A stretch of DNA of 64,000 bases from positions 5,469,001 to 5,533,000 of the forward strand of contig NZ_CP115484.1 in the NCBI RefSeq assembly GCF_027627475.1, in the 5' to 3' direction. The notes below the pieces were generated by a model. The model ran no database searches, was not told the DNA's origin, and worked only from the letters and a program-made list of their open reading frames with translations. The DNA comes from Paenibacillus sp. SYP-B4298 (GTDB taxonomy: Bacteria; Bacillota; Bacilli; Paenibacillales; Paenibacillaceae). This document shows, piece after piece, positions 18,795-27,313 of this stretch. Position numbers and translations under genes: made by a program. Numbering within the stretch: position 1 is the stretch's first letter; each line of letters begins with the position of its first letter.

Positions 18795-19165
18795 GAATGT
18801 GGACTAAGCCTCTATGCTAGACTATCCAAAGATGGCTACATGTTTCAGCGTCAACTCCGCCATTGGATTTACCGCTTTGCCCATTACATAAGTGCTTAAC
18901 TGCCCATTTCATGCTACGTAAGTTGAGATATGAAGATTAACCTTGATTTATGAATCATGTTTTTCTTCCTGATTCTTATTTACGAGTAGCTGATCTATAG
19001 ATTTTTTAATACTGCGAATGCTGGTATCCATGCTAATTAGACATAAAATAACTGGCTCAACACCGAAATCAGTGCTTGACATAGAAACATAGGGTAAGAA
19101 TGGAAAAACATCTGCTACTCCTGTATTGTAGTAAGTCCTACCCAACAACAAAAAGGAATAGACAG
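18795..19165. other. Intergenic remnant DNA without a convincing gene
   Basis: This stretch has lower GC than the operon to its left. A minus-strand frame (18948-19151) has no ribosome site and no recognised family. The stretch lies just before an IS relic and is probably decayed DNA at the island edge. Confidence 0.4.
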
Positions 19166-19605
19166 ATGCAGAACAAGTATATCAGCGAATGGCTCAACAT
19201 ACCAGCCCTACAGATTCGGGACGTGCGCTCCCTCCATACCGATGAACTTCACATCGACGCAACACCACTGGATGAGAGGCAGAACTGTCCCCTCTGTCTA
19301 TGCAATCGGCACTTGATTCGAAAGGGGAGCAACGGCATGCGGACGATTCAGCATATTCCCGCCTTTGAGAATCGTGTCTTTTTACACGTGCCTGCCCTTC
19401 GGATGTATTGTAATTGCTGTAAGATCGGGTTTAGCTGGACCAATGCGTTTGTGGGTCCCAAACAGCAGCACCGTCATGTTTCGTTCCCATACTGTGGAAC
19501 AGGTGCTGGGCTCCACCGCCGCGCACAGTGCCCGAATGCAACCCACATCGGTTACTCAGCTAATTGTCAAGCACTGTTTTTTAGATCGAGCCTTTTTTCC
19601 TTGCC
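19166..19605 (+). pseudogene. ISL3-family transposase relic, frameshifted and truncated
   Basis: ATG 19166 follows AAAAGGAAT and opens a frame like the N-terminus of ISL3 transposases. It has DECHID-like spacing, a zinc-ribbon CPLCLCNRHLIRKG, RTIQHIPAF and a second Cys pair CNCCKIGFSW. Near 19460 the frame breaks. The match continues in another forward frame as FRSHTVEQVLGSTAAHSARM and stops near 19600. The catalytic core is missing, so the element is dead. No terminal repeats were recognised. Confidence 0.7.
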
Positions 19606-19614
19606 TAAATTAAC

Positions 19615-19663
19615 AAAAAGCATCGTAAGAATCCTTCAAGAAGATTCTCGAACGATGCTTTTT
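19615..19663. terminator. Bidirectional terminator in left flank repeat
   Basis: AAAAAGCATCGT (19615-19626) and ACGATGCTTTTT (19652-19663) form a 12-bp stem. The inner AGAATC/GATTCT arms extend it. A-runs and T-runs on the two sides allow function in both directions. Confidence 0.75.
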
Positions 19664-19675
19664 GGCGTTTCACGC

Positions 19676-19928
19676 TTCCTGCATGTAATAGCTGCGGAAC
19701 TCGGTCGGGGTGAGGTCGGTCCATTTCTTGAATAGTGTGCTGAAATAGCGTGAGTCGGGATAGCCGACCCGCTCGGCGACCTCGTATACTTTGATGGCGG
19801 GTTCAGTGTAGCAGGATCGCCTCCAGCTCCTCGTCATCGATCGGCTTGAGGATGAAGCCTTGCGCGCCCAGGTCGATGGCGACAATGTCTGGCTGCAGCT
19901 TGCAAATCAGCTTCACTCCTTCCCTTCG
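19676..19928 (-). pseudogene. Response-regulator gene remnant (copy of the gene at 27398)
   Basis: Reading minus, the residues from PAIKVYEVAERVGYPDS to the C-terminus match the AraC helix-turn-helix end of the intact response regulator with one substitution visible. The stop codon is lost. Upstream coding sequence is reduced to two short blocks, one from the receiver C-terminal part (ILKPID region, out of frame) and one from the receiver middle. It cannot make a working protein. Confidence 0.8.
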
Positions 19929-20140
19929 ATTGCATCCTTTGCGTATGACCGCTAGATCGGGAATGGGTCACTACATTAAATGAAAAATAAAATAAATTTT
20001 ATAAAATTATGTACAAAATGTAAATAAAATGATATTCTGGGGAAGAGCTTATGTCAGAAATGGCAGAGTGTGTTCAACAGCTACTGGGAATGGAGCTCTT
20101 ACATTACTAGCGCAGGCATGCAGCTTGGCAAAGGAAGTGA
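19929..20140 (+). promoter_or_regulatory. AT-rich leader of the island operon
   Basis: TGTACA (20010-20015), 17 bp and TATTCT (20033-20038) form a weak sigma-A-like promoter. A 19-codon frame, ATG 20051 to TAG 20110, follows a GGGGAAGAG site and could be a leader peptide. In another frame (about 20044-20193) the translation contains ATGNGALTLLAQ and AKEVNVYGV. This resembles motif I of a SAM-dependent methyltransferase and may be a gene relic. Confidence 0.35.
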
Positions 20141-21367
20141 ATGTATATGGGGTATTTATCGAATATATATTTCATAACAAAAGGAATTATTAAAATAAAG
20201 GGCTTCCCAGTCCTCACCCTCACTATGCTAATGATTGGAACTGCTTATGCACTGACATATCCCTATATGTCGCTATTCGGGGTGAATGAACTTAATATGA
20301 CACCAACAAAGCTGGGCATTTTTATGTCGTTAAGCGCAGTATCGGGAATCATTTTAAGTTCGATTCTTGCGAGGTTGTCAGATCGTAATGTGCCTAGGAA
20401 AATTATTCTCATCATTAGTTTGTGTTCAGGCGGTATCGGTTACGCATTTCTTGCATTTGCACGTGATTATGGGACTGTACTAGTTATATCGATCGTTTTT
20501 CTAGGGGTGTCATCTGCCTCCTTTCCCCAGCTTTTCGCCTATGCGAGAGACCATGTTTCGACAGTGATGCACGATAAACTGGCAGTATCCACCAACTTTT
20601 TAAGAATGTGTTTCTCTGGGACATGGGTATTTTTTCCGTTTGTTGGTGCCCTTGTGATCGCGGCTGCAGGTTACCGGGGGTTGTTCATTGTTGCTTCGGC
20701 TTTTTATCTCATAAATGCACTATTGGTCATTCTGCAATTTCATATACAGCGCGTTTCCATAACGGATCATACAGAGAAAAGTAACCTTAATCAAACAAAA
20801 GCAGGTTTCTCGGTTCCCGTATTATTCAGTTTGTGCGCATTTACCTTGATAGAAACTGCTGGGGCGATGAGCATAATTGCTCTACCGTTGCTTATAACGA
20901 TTTCTCTGCATGGCAGTGATTCAGACGTAGGTTTACTTTTCGGTGCATCGGCTGCGCTAGAGGTTCCTTTTATGTTGCTTTTCGGAATTATCGCCTTAAA
21001 AGTCAAAATGAGGAGCCTTATTTTGTTAGGGGCTGGTATTAATGTGGTTTACTATACTTTCCTCAGCTTAGTATGGGAAGTTTGGCAGGTCGCTCCTCTG
21101 CAAATTATAAGTGCTGGGGCGGTTTCTATATTAATGGGAATTGGTATTACTTATTTTCAGGAACTGATGCCTGGGAGTACTGGCACAGCTACAACGTTGT
21201 TTTCCAATACCTCTAGAGTAGGTTCAATGGTGGGCGGAGTAGCTACAGGATTTATAATGCAACAGTTGGGGTTGCCATTTGTATTTGTTTGTTGTGCGAT
21301 CTTATCAGCAGCATCGTTTCTACTCCTTGTATGCATACGATTATTTACTGTCAAAATGTCAATATAG
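20141..21367 (+). CDS. MFS exporter of the sugar-efflux (SET) type
   Basis: The product is 408 aa with twelve predicted membrane helices. The family patterns GIFMSLSAVSGIILSSILARLSDR and YFQELMPGSTGTATTLFSNTSRVGS closely resemble SetA/SetB sugar-efflux proteins, which export glycosides and sugar analogues. The start is ATG 20141, with AGGA 5 nt before it; ATG 20147 is equally possible. It is the first gene of the island operon. A SET-type pump next to two glycosyltransferases suggests it exports a glycosylated product and gives self-protection. The cargo is inferred. Confidence 0.85.
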   Translation: MYMGYLSNIYFITKGIIKIKGFPVLTLTMLMIGTAYALTYPYMSLFGVNELNMTPTKLGIFMSLSAVSGIILSSILARLSDRNVPRKIILIISLCSGGIGYAFLAFARDYGTVLVISIVFLGVSSASFPQLFAYARDHVSTVMHDKLAVSTNFLRMCFSGTWVFFPFVGALVIAAAGYRGLFIVASAFYLINALLVILQFHIQRVSITDHTEKSNLNQTKAGFSVPVLFSLCAFTLIETAGAMSIIALPLLITISLHGSDSDVGLLFGASAALEVPFMLLFGIIALKVKMRSLILLGAGINVVYYTFLSLVWEVWQVAPLQIISAGAVSILMGIGITYFQELMPGSTGTATTLFSNTSRVGSMVGGVATGFIMQQLGLPFVFVCCAILSAASFLLLVCIRLFTVKMSI

Positions 21368-21409
21368 AACCACAACGTCAAATTAACTAATTCGTAAAGG
21401 AAGTGCGAC

Positions 21410-22567
21410 TTGAAGGCAAGTATTGTCATACCCACTTTTAATAATAGAGAATTAATTGAGCCATGTTTATTATCTTTAAACCATCAGATACTTGACTCCT
21501 CAATTCATTTCGAGGTTATTGTAGTCGATGATGGGTCGACAGATGGTACCGGCTCTTTAATAGCCTCATTGGATCTCAACTATGAGCTGCGTTATTCCTA
21601 TATTAATCGAAAATCAGGATCGTCCCGTTCTCAAGCAAGGAATATAGGAATTAATTTGGCCCAGGGAGATGTAATTATTTTTCTGGACGGAGATCAGGTT
21701 GTTGACCTGGGGTTTGTAAAAGAGCATTTGCGAATCCACCAAGTAAGGGATGATCTTGCCGTTATTGGTCTGAGGAAGTATCTATCCAAAGGGAAAGTTG
21801 ATATTGATAAGATACGGTCTGGATTGATCACTGATGCACTACCCAGAGTAGAGCAACATGATGAAAGGTGGAATTTATTGAATAGATTCTCAGAGAATCT
21901 ATTCAATATAAAAACGGCATGGCATCTATTTATGACTTGTAACGTTTCAGTACGTAAAGAGCATCTCGTTGCCGTGGGTTGCTTGGACGAAGGTTTTTTA
22001 AACTGGGGGCTAGAGGACTGTGAACTGGGATATAGACTTTCACAAATCGGTATAAAGTTTGTTTATGGTAGAAATGCATTGGTTTACCATCAGTATCATG
22101 CATCAGATTTTGATGAAAAGAGGTATTTGGAATGGCTGGAGAATTTCAAATATTTCCAATCCAAGCATCCAGTTATAGAGGTCGCAGCACAGAATGCTTT
22201 GATCGATTTTTTTGATCCTAAGGTCAGAAAATCGTGGCTTAGTTGCTATCTCCGTTTTGAGTTTGCCATACGGGCAATAAAAGGGCGCATACCTGAAGCT
22301 CAAAAAATTAGTATTTTAGAAGTGACTGCCCAAGAAGAGATTAATATCATTGATTTAATTAAAGCAGAAGCTGCTAAGGGAAATGTTGTTGTAATTGATG
22401 AAAGCGACCAAGATCACTTAGACATCGAAGTCCAATGCCTTGAACCTCAGAACGAAATACTATATTTTAAAGCCTCAGATGATAAGAGAAAACTCGAAAT
22501 CTATCAACTATTAATCAACCAAGGTGTATATCCTCATTTAAATATTATTAATAAAGGGAGATACTAG
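21410..22567 (+). CDS. Family 2 glycosyltransferase with galactosyltransferase-like C-terminal part
   Basis: The product is 385 aa from TTG 21410, with AAAGGAAG at 5-8 nt. The GT-A fold shows VIVVDDGSTDGTGS (nucleotide site), FLDGDQV (DxD-type metal site) and the acceptor-side LNWGLEDCELGYRL near residues 195-210. About 130 residues beyond the catalytic part are unlike typical short GT2 enzymes and have no membrane helix. So it is probably a soluble enzyme acting on a small acceptor rather than a membrane polymer synthase. It ends one base before the next ATG. Donor and acceptor are unknown. Confidence 0.85.
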   Translation: MKASIVIPTFNNRELIEPCLLSLNHQILDSSIHFEVIVVDDGSTDGTGSLIASLDLNYELRYSYINRKSGSSRSQARNIGINLAQGDVIIFLDGDQVVDLGFVKEHLRIHQVRDDLAVIGLRKYLSKGKVDIDKIRSGLITDALPRVEQHDERWNLLNRFSENLFNIKTAWHLFMTCNVSVRKEHLVAVGCLDEGFLNWGLEDCELGYRLSQIGIKFVYGRNALVYHQYHASDFDEKRYLEWLENFKYFQSKHPVIEVAAQNALIDFFDPKVRKSWLSCYLRFEFAIRAIKGRIPEAQKISILEVTAQEEINIIDLIKAEAAKGNVVVIDESDQDHLDIEVQCLEPQNEILYFKASDDKRKLEIYQLLINQGVYPHLNIINKGRY

Positions 22568-23788
22568 ATGAGCCAAACTAAAAAAGGAACTATATTTGTC
22601 GGTATGAGTTCAGGGTTCGGTCCTTTGCCAATGATTATGCCTATTGTGAAAAAACTAGAAGAAAGAGGATTTGAGGTTATTTGCAACATAGCTGAAGATA
22701 GTGCAATCGTTCTTAAAAGAGCAGGTTTTACACATTATGATGAAATACCGGTGTTAGAGCTTCCTGATAATTTATCTCCAAAAGGACCGAAATGGTATGA
22801 CTTAGACCATTATTGGGGGAGATGGGGATATCTTGATTTCAATTATGTACGAGCCTCTGTTTTGAGTTACATAGGTGCAATACAGAAAATGAAGCCCGAC
22901 TTGATTATTGCACAATTTAGTCCCCCTACTACGATAGCGGCAAGGTTTCTTGGTATACCTTTAATCTCCATGACGCAAGCTTGCTTCCATCCAGGTTGCC
23001 GAGGAGGAAGGGTTGGATGGTGGGAAGAGCAACCAGAAGAATATCGAAGGACTAGTCTTGTCGTAAATGAGGTTTTAGCGAGCTTCAACCTTGACCCAAT
23101 CAATAAAATGGAGGAATTAAATGTTGGAGATATAACCATTATACCTAGTTTCCAAGAGTTCGATCCTACTGAAGATGATGATGCAGTCTATATAGGACCA
23201 CTTCTTTGGGAAGGACCGAAGCAGCATGGGGCAGAGTTTGCTTTTAAGTCGAATGATAAGAATCGAATATTTGTATATACTGGTAATTTGCATGATTCAG
23301 CAGGACCCTCTGGTCTTACCATATTGAAAAATACAGTGGAGGCGCTCAACCATACAGAGTTTGAGGTTATTATTTCCACAGGTGTTGGGCAAAAGCTCGA
23401 AGAGGCTCCGTATACAGCCCCCAATATCACCTTAACAGACTGGGTATCCGCTAATGATTTGATTAAAGAGTGCGATCTGATGATTCATCACGGGGGCCAC
23501 GGAAGTATTATGCTTAGTTTGCTTAATGAGGTCCCCTCAATAGCTATTCCGACTTTCTCAGAAAGAGAGTACAATGCCAGGCAATTAAAAGATCTCGGGG
23601 CGGGGGACTATATTTTGCCTAATGAATTGACACCCGACAAGCTTGTCTTACAAATTAGAGCGATACTCGGGAACCCGGAAATAAAACAAGCGGCTTCCTA
23701 TTGGGCGAATGAAGTGAAAAATAGGAACTACGGAGGAGAAGAACAAGCAGCTGAACTTATAAGCAGAAAATTGGCCAAATTTTCCTAA
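22568..23788 (+). CDS. GT1-family (MGT/YjiC-like) glycosyltransferase
   Basis: The product is 406 aa with the two-domain GT-B fold of natural-product glycosyltransferases. The N-terminal GFGPLPMIMPIVKKLEERG is the acceptor-domain start. The donor-site signature is LTDWVSANDLIKECDLMIHHGGHGS followed by P-rich NEVPSIAIP and EREYNARQLKDLGAG. GT1 enzymes of this kind glycosylate small molecules such as macrolides and flavonoids with NDP-sugars. The start ATG abuts the stop of the upstream glycosyltransferase after GGGAGA, implying translational coupling. Confidence 0.88.
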   Translation: MSQTKKGTIFVGMSSGFGPLPMIMPIVKKLEERGFEVICNIAEDSAIVLKRAGFTHYDEIPVLELPDNLSPKGPKWYDLDHYWGRWGYLDFNYVRASVLSYIGAIQKMKPDLIIAQFSPPTTIAARFLGIPLISMTQACFHPGCRGGRVGWWEEQPEEYRRTSLVVNEVLASFNLDPINKMEELNVGDITIIPSFQEFDPTEDDDAVYIGPLLWEGPKQHGAEFAFKSNDKNRIFVYTGNLHDSAGPSGLTILKNTVEALNHTEFEVIISTGVGQKLEEAPYTAPNITLTDWVSANDLIKECDLMIHHGGHGSIMLSLLNEVPSIAIPTFSEREYNARQLKDLGAGDYILPNELTPDKLVLQIRAILGNPEIKQAASYWANEVKNRNYGGEEQAAELISRKLAKFS

Positions 23789-23839
23789 CCTATCCTTAGG
23801 TGGGATTTGGCCATTTAATAATCACAGGGAGGGGATATT

Positions 23840-25219
23840 ATGCCTAAACAGGAAGACAAATATATTAAAGATAACATTATGGGTAGTAATAAGAAAATTC
23901 ATGATGTAATAGGCGTTGGGCTGGGGCCTTTTAATTTATCATTGGCAGTAGCCATCCAGGAAGAGATTGAAACCAAAAATGAGATTATAGAGGCTTTATT
24001 CCTAGAACGAAAACGAGAATTTAATTGGCATCCTGATATGATGATTGAAGATACGACCATGCAGGTTGCATTTCTGAAAGATCTGATCACCATGAAAAAT
24101 CCAAAAAGTAAATTCACTTTTTTGAATTATTTGTCCGAAAAAGATCGATTAAGTAGCTTTGTTAATTTAAGAGATTTTTATCCTACAAGAATGGAGTTTA
24201 CAGATTATTATAATTGGGCAGCAAACCAGGTAAGACATCAACTGAAATTCGGGAAGGAAGTTATTAGTGTAACGCCGCAAAAAAACCAGGCTAATCAAGT
24301 GGAAATCTTGAAATTAACTGTCAGGGATATCTCTACTGATCGTTTGGAGGAATATTGGACATACAATTTAGTTGTAGCTACAGGTTCAATTCCATGGAGC
24401 CCTGTGGGCAATATTCAAGGTCGAAATGTATTTCACACAGCAGACTTTTTAAAATACATAAAAGAATATCCAGAAGCGGAAAAGGAGTATAAATTTGTTG
24501 TAGTGGGCTCAGGCCAAAGTGCAGCCGAAGTTGTTCAGTATCTATTGAAAAATTATAAGAATGCAGAAATAACGGCGACCATGAGACAATTTGCGTATAG
24601 GCCTATTGACGCCAGTGAATTTGTTAACGAATTGTACGATCCTAATGCTATCGATTTCTTTTATAACTTGCCTCTGGATAAAAGATCAGAATTGCTCAAA
24701 ACATACCGTCACACAAACTATGCGTCAATTGATAGCGAGATAATTAGCAGTATCTATAAAATCGTTTACAGTGAAAAAGTGATAGGTAAATATCGAATGA
24801 ATTTCAAATCATTTACTGAATTGCATGGAGTAGAGGTACAAGAAAACGGAGTGATAGTAAAGCTGAATAATTTAATTGATGGAACAACCGCATCATTAGT
24901 TGCTGATGCGATCATTCTGGCTACAGGCTATTATCGGAACCCGGATATTCCTATTCTCGACAAGCTTAAGGAATACTTTGTGAAAGATGATGATGGGAAA
25001 AATAAAATAAATCGTGACTATAGTTATGTTACGTCTCCTCAAATGTTGCCTGGGATATTTATTCAAGGTTTTTGTGAAGAAACCCATGGAGTATCCGATA
25101 CAAATTTATCAAATGCCTCACACCGCGCCGCAGATATTTTAAATTCAATATTGCTAAAAAGATCTAAATATGGGTATAATTATATAGATTTTACAAATCT
25201 ATTACAAGTAGGCGATTAG
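23840..25219 (+). CDS. L-lysine/L-ornithine N-hydroxylase (flavin monooxygenase)
   Basis: The product is 459 aa of the IucD/SidA/PvdA family. It has the FAD-binding GVGLGPFNLSLA near residues 25-36, the NADPH-binding VVGSGQSAAEVV near 220-232 and the C-terminal ATGYYRNPDIP near 360-370. ATG 23840 follows GGGAGGGG. The reaction uses NADPH and O2 to hydroxylate the side-chain amine. The adjoining diaminopimelate decarboxylase gene makes lysine the likelier substrate. No acetyltransferase or siderophore synthetase is nearby and no Fur box was seen, so a classical siderophore is not supported. Confidence 0.9.
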   Translation: MPKQEDKYIKDNIMGSNKKIHDVIGVGLGPFNLSLAVAIQEEIETKNEIIEALFLERKREFNWHPDMMIEDTTMQVAFLKDLITMKNPKSKFTFLNYLSEKDRLSSFVNLRDFYPTRMEFTDYYNWAANQVRHQLKFGKEVISVTPQKNQANQVEILKLTVRDISTDRLEEYWTYNLVVATGSIPWSPVGNIQGRNVFHTADFLKYIKEYPEAEKEYKFVVVGSGQSAAEVVQYLLKNYKNAEITATMRQFAYRPIDASEFVNELYDPNAIDFFYNLPLDKRSELLKTYRHTNYASIDSEIISSIYKIVYSEKVIGKYRMNFKSFTELHGVEVQENGVIVKLNNLIDGTTASLVADAIILATGYYRNPDIPILDKLKEYFVKDDDGKNKINRDYSYVTSPQMLPGIFIQGFCEETHGVSDTNLSNASHRAADILNSILLKRSKYGYNYIDFTNLLQVGD

Positions 25220-25221
25220 GG

Positions 25222-26556
25222 ATGTATTTACATGGTACTAGTAGGGTCAATGAAAAGGGACATTTGGAAATCGCCGGGTGCGATGCGGTTGAACTGGCTC
25301 AAAAATATGGCACTCCTCTATATGTTTATGATGAGCAGTTGATCAGATCTAAAATCCGTTCATTTATTGATGCTTTTAAAAGGAATGATATTCCATTTCA
25401 AGTTGCCTACGCTTCTAAAGCTTTATCTACAGTTGCAATGTGTCAAATTGCAAGTGAAGAAGGACTATGCTTGGATGTGGTATCTGGAGGCGAACTTTAC
25501 ACCGCTTTAAAAGCGGGATTTCCATCGTCAAGAATACATTTTCACGGCAATAATAAAACAGTCGATGAAATTACCATGGCTTTGGATGCCCAAATTGGAT
25601 GTTTTGTAGTGGATAATTTGTATGAACTTCATTTACTTAATCAATTGGCAACAGAAAAGGGAAAGGAAGTATCTATTTTGCTTCGTCTCTCTCCTGGTGT
25701 TGAAGCACATACTCATGAATATATTCAAACGGGACAGCAAGATTCAAAGTTTGGTTTTGATATTATCAGTGGTCAAGCGATTGATGCGGTTGGGAAAACT
25801 ATGGAATTAGAGTATCTCAAACTGCTTGGTTTCCATTGTCACATTGGATCTCAAATATTTGAAACTGAGGGGTTTACACTTGCAAGTAAAAGGTTCCTCC
25901 AGATCGTTGAGGAAGTAAAGAATAAGTACGAATTCGAAATTAAGGTGATAAATCTCGGAGGAGGCTTCGGGATTAGATATGTGGACGGCGACAATCCACT
26001 ACCGCTAGAGAGTTATGTTGATGCGATTGTACAGACGGTTAAAATGGAGTGCATAGGAAAGAATTTGAAAATTCCTGAGATATGGGTGGAGCCGGGAAGA
26101 AGTATAGTCGGAGATGCCGGAACCACTCTATATACGATAGGATCTTCGAAGAATATTCCAGGAATACGTAAATACGTTGCTGTAGATGGCGGGATGAGCG
26201 ACAATGTCAGACCAGCACTGTATCAGGCTAGATATGATGCGTTTATAGCTAACCGAGTGAATGATGAACCTAATGAATTGGTTTCAATCGCTGGTAAGTG
26301 CTGTGAAAGCGGAGATATGTTAATCTATGATATAGAACTTCCTGAACCCAAAACAGGCGAAATATTGGCGGTAAGTTGCACTGGGGCATACGGCTATTCG
26401 ATGGCAAGTAATTATAATCGAATTGTGCGTCCTGGAGTGGTATTCGTTAAGGATGGTAAGTCTGCTGTGGTAGTTAAGAGAGAAACCTACGATCAAATTG
26501 TGCAAAACGATAATGAGATTAATTATGAAGAATTTACCTGCCCTCTGTCAGGTTGA
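25222..26556 (+). CDS. lysA: Diaminopimelate decarboxylase (LysA), pathway-dedicated copy
   Basis: The product is 444 aa, a full-length fold-III PLP decarboxylase. It has VAYASKALST (Schiff-base Lys66), LDVVSGGELYTA, FHCHIGSQI, the phosphate-binding LNLGGGFGIRY-like stretch and AGKCCESGD near residue 358 carrying the catalytic Cys. It is strikingly close to Bacillus LysA, beginning LHGTSR. It converts meso-diaminopimelate to L-lysine. It starts two bases after the hydroxylase stop. As a member of an acquired operon it is probably an extra copy that feeds lysine to the hydroxylase. That role is inferred. Confidence 0.88.
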   Translation: MYLHGTSRVNEKGHLEIAGCDAVELAQKYGTPLYVYDEQLIRSKIRSFIDAFKRNDIPFQVAYASKALSTVAMCQIASEEGLCLDVVSGGELYTALKAGFPSSRIHFHGNNKTVDEITMALDAQIGCFVVDNLYELHLLNQLATEKGKEVSILLRLSPGVEAHTHEYIQTGQQDSKFGFDIISGQAIDAVGKTMELEYLKLLGFHCHIGSQIFETEGFTLASKRFLQIVEEVKNKYEFEIKVINLGGGFGIRYVDGDNPLPLESYVDAIVQTVKMECIGKNLKIPEIWVEPGRSIVGDAGTTLYTIGSSKNIPGIRKYVAVDGGMSDNVRPALYQARYDAFIANRVNDEPNELVSIAGKCCESGDMLIYDIELPEPKTGEILAVSCTGAYGYSMASNYNRIVRPGVVFVKDGKSAVVVKRETYDQIVQNDNEINYEEFTCPLSG

Positions 26557-26597
26557 AGTGTTTCTGCTATGTTCAATGCAAGTCAGGGGGTTACTTA

Positions 26598-27290
26598 ATG
26601 AGTGAATATTTGGAGAGAAGACACTCGGCATTAAGAGAGGCTGAAAGGAAAGCAGTGGAGCTTTTCAAGGCAATCGAAGAAAAAAATATAATACGAAGTA
26701 ATAGAACCGAGAAACAAATAAATCGTGAAATATATGATTTAGCATTCCAGATGTATGGGATCAAGAAATATTGGCATAAACGTATTGTTCGCTCAGGTAA
26801 GAACACGTTGTGCCCATATGAAGAAAATCCGCCCAATCTGACAGTTCTTGAAGATGATATAATCTTTCTTGATTTTGGTCCTATTTTTGAGGATTGGGAG
26901 GCTGATTTCGGTCGAACCTATGTCATTGGAGAAGATGGCAATAAGCTGAAGCTATTAGATGACATTGAAAAAGTCTGGGATGAAGGGAAAGCGTATTTTC
27001 AATCCCAGCCGAATATTACTGGCAGTGAACTCTTTTCCTACATTACTGGTCTTGCACGAAAGTATGGTTGGGAACTCGGAGGATCTCATGCCGGTCATCT
27101 GATCGGCGAATTTCCTCATGAACAAATTCAAGGTGATGAAGTTGAGAATTATATTCATACTAATAATAAGACCATCATGAGAGCTCCTGATCCAAACGGT
27201 CATCCACGTGATTGGATTCTAGAGGTTCACTTAATCGATAGGAATCTGGGCATCGGAGGGTTCTTCGAACAGTTGCTAACCGTTGACTAG
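26598..27290 (+). CDS. Short M24-family (pita-bread) metalloenzyme
   Basis: The product is 230 aa from ATG 26598, behind GGGGG. An upstream TTG overlaps lysA and is less likely. All five M24 metal ligands can be placed: D92 (IFLDFGP), D103 (EADFGRTY), H167 (AGHLIGEFPHE), E209 (ILEVHL) and E224 (GFFEQLL). It consists only of the catalytic domain, without the N-terminal domain of prolidases or creatinase. M24 folds include Xaa-Pro peptidases and creatinase-like C-N hydrolases. In this operon it could trim a peptide-like intermediate or catalyse an unusual C-N step. The function is unknown. Confidence 0.8.
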   Translation: MSEYLERRHSALREAERKAVELFKAIEEKNIIRSNRTEKQINREIYDLAFQMYGIKKYWHKRIVRSGKNTLCPYEENPPNLTVLEDDIIFLDFGPIFEDWEADFGRTYVIGEDGNKLKLLDDIEKVWDEGKAYFQSQPNITGSELFSYITGLARKYGWELGGSHAGHLIGEFPHEQIQGDEVENYIHTNNKTIMRAPDPNGHPRDWILEVHLIDRNLGIGGFFEQLLTVD

Positions 27291-27313
27291 TGGCTACATT
27301 TGCTAAACAAATA

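Larger units (their letters stand above)
19612..19928 (+). repeat. Left flank repeat: decayed direct copy of 27314-28078
   Basis: This segment repeats, in the same orientation, the terminator and 3' part of the response-regulator gene at 27398-28186. Compared with the intact copy it lacks two internal pieces, about 306 bp and about 119 bp. The first gap lies between two TGAGCAGG octamers present in the intact copy. Outside the gaps the coding parts are nearly identical by eye. Together the two copies bracket the AT-rich island. Confidence 0.8.

Noticed and set aside
18948-19151. Minus-strand 67-aa frame next to the IS relic
   Set aside because: No ribosome site, no recognised family and partial overlap with the IS relic region. 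Its C-terminal half looks faintly coding but cannot be supported as a gene.
23840-25219. Island as a hydroxamate siderophore cluster
   Set aside because: An N-hydroxylase is present, but there is no acyltransferase, NIS synthetase or NRPS, no siderophore uptake gene and no Fur box in the leader.
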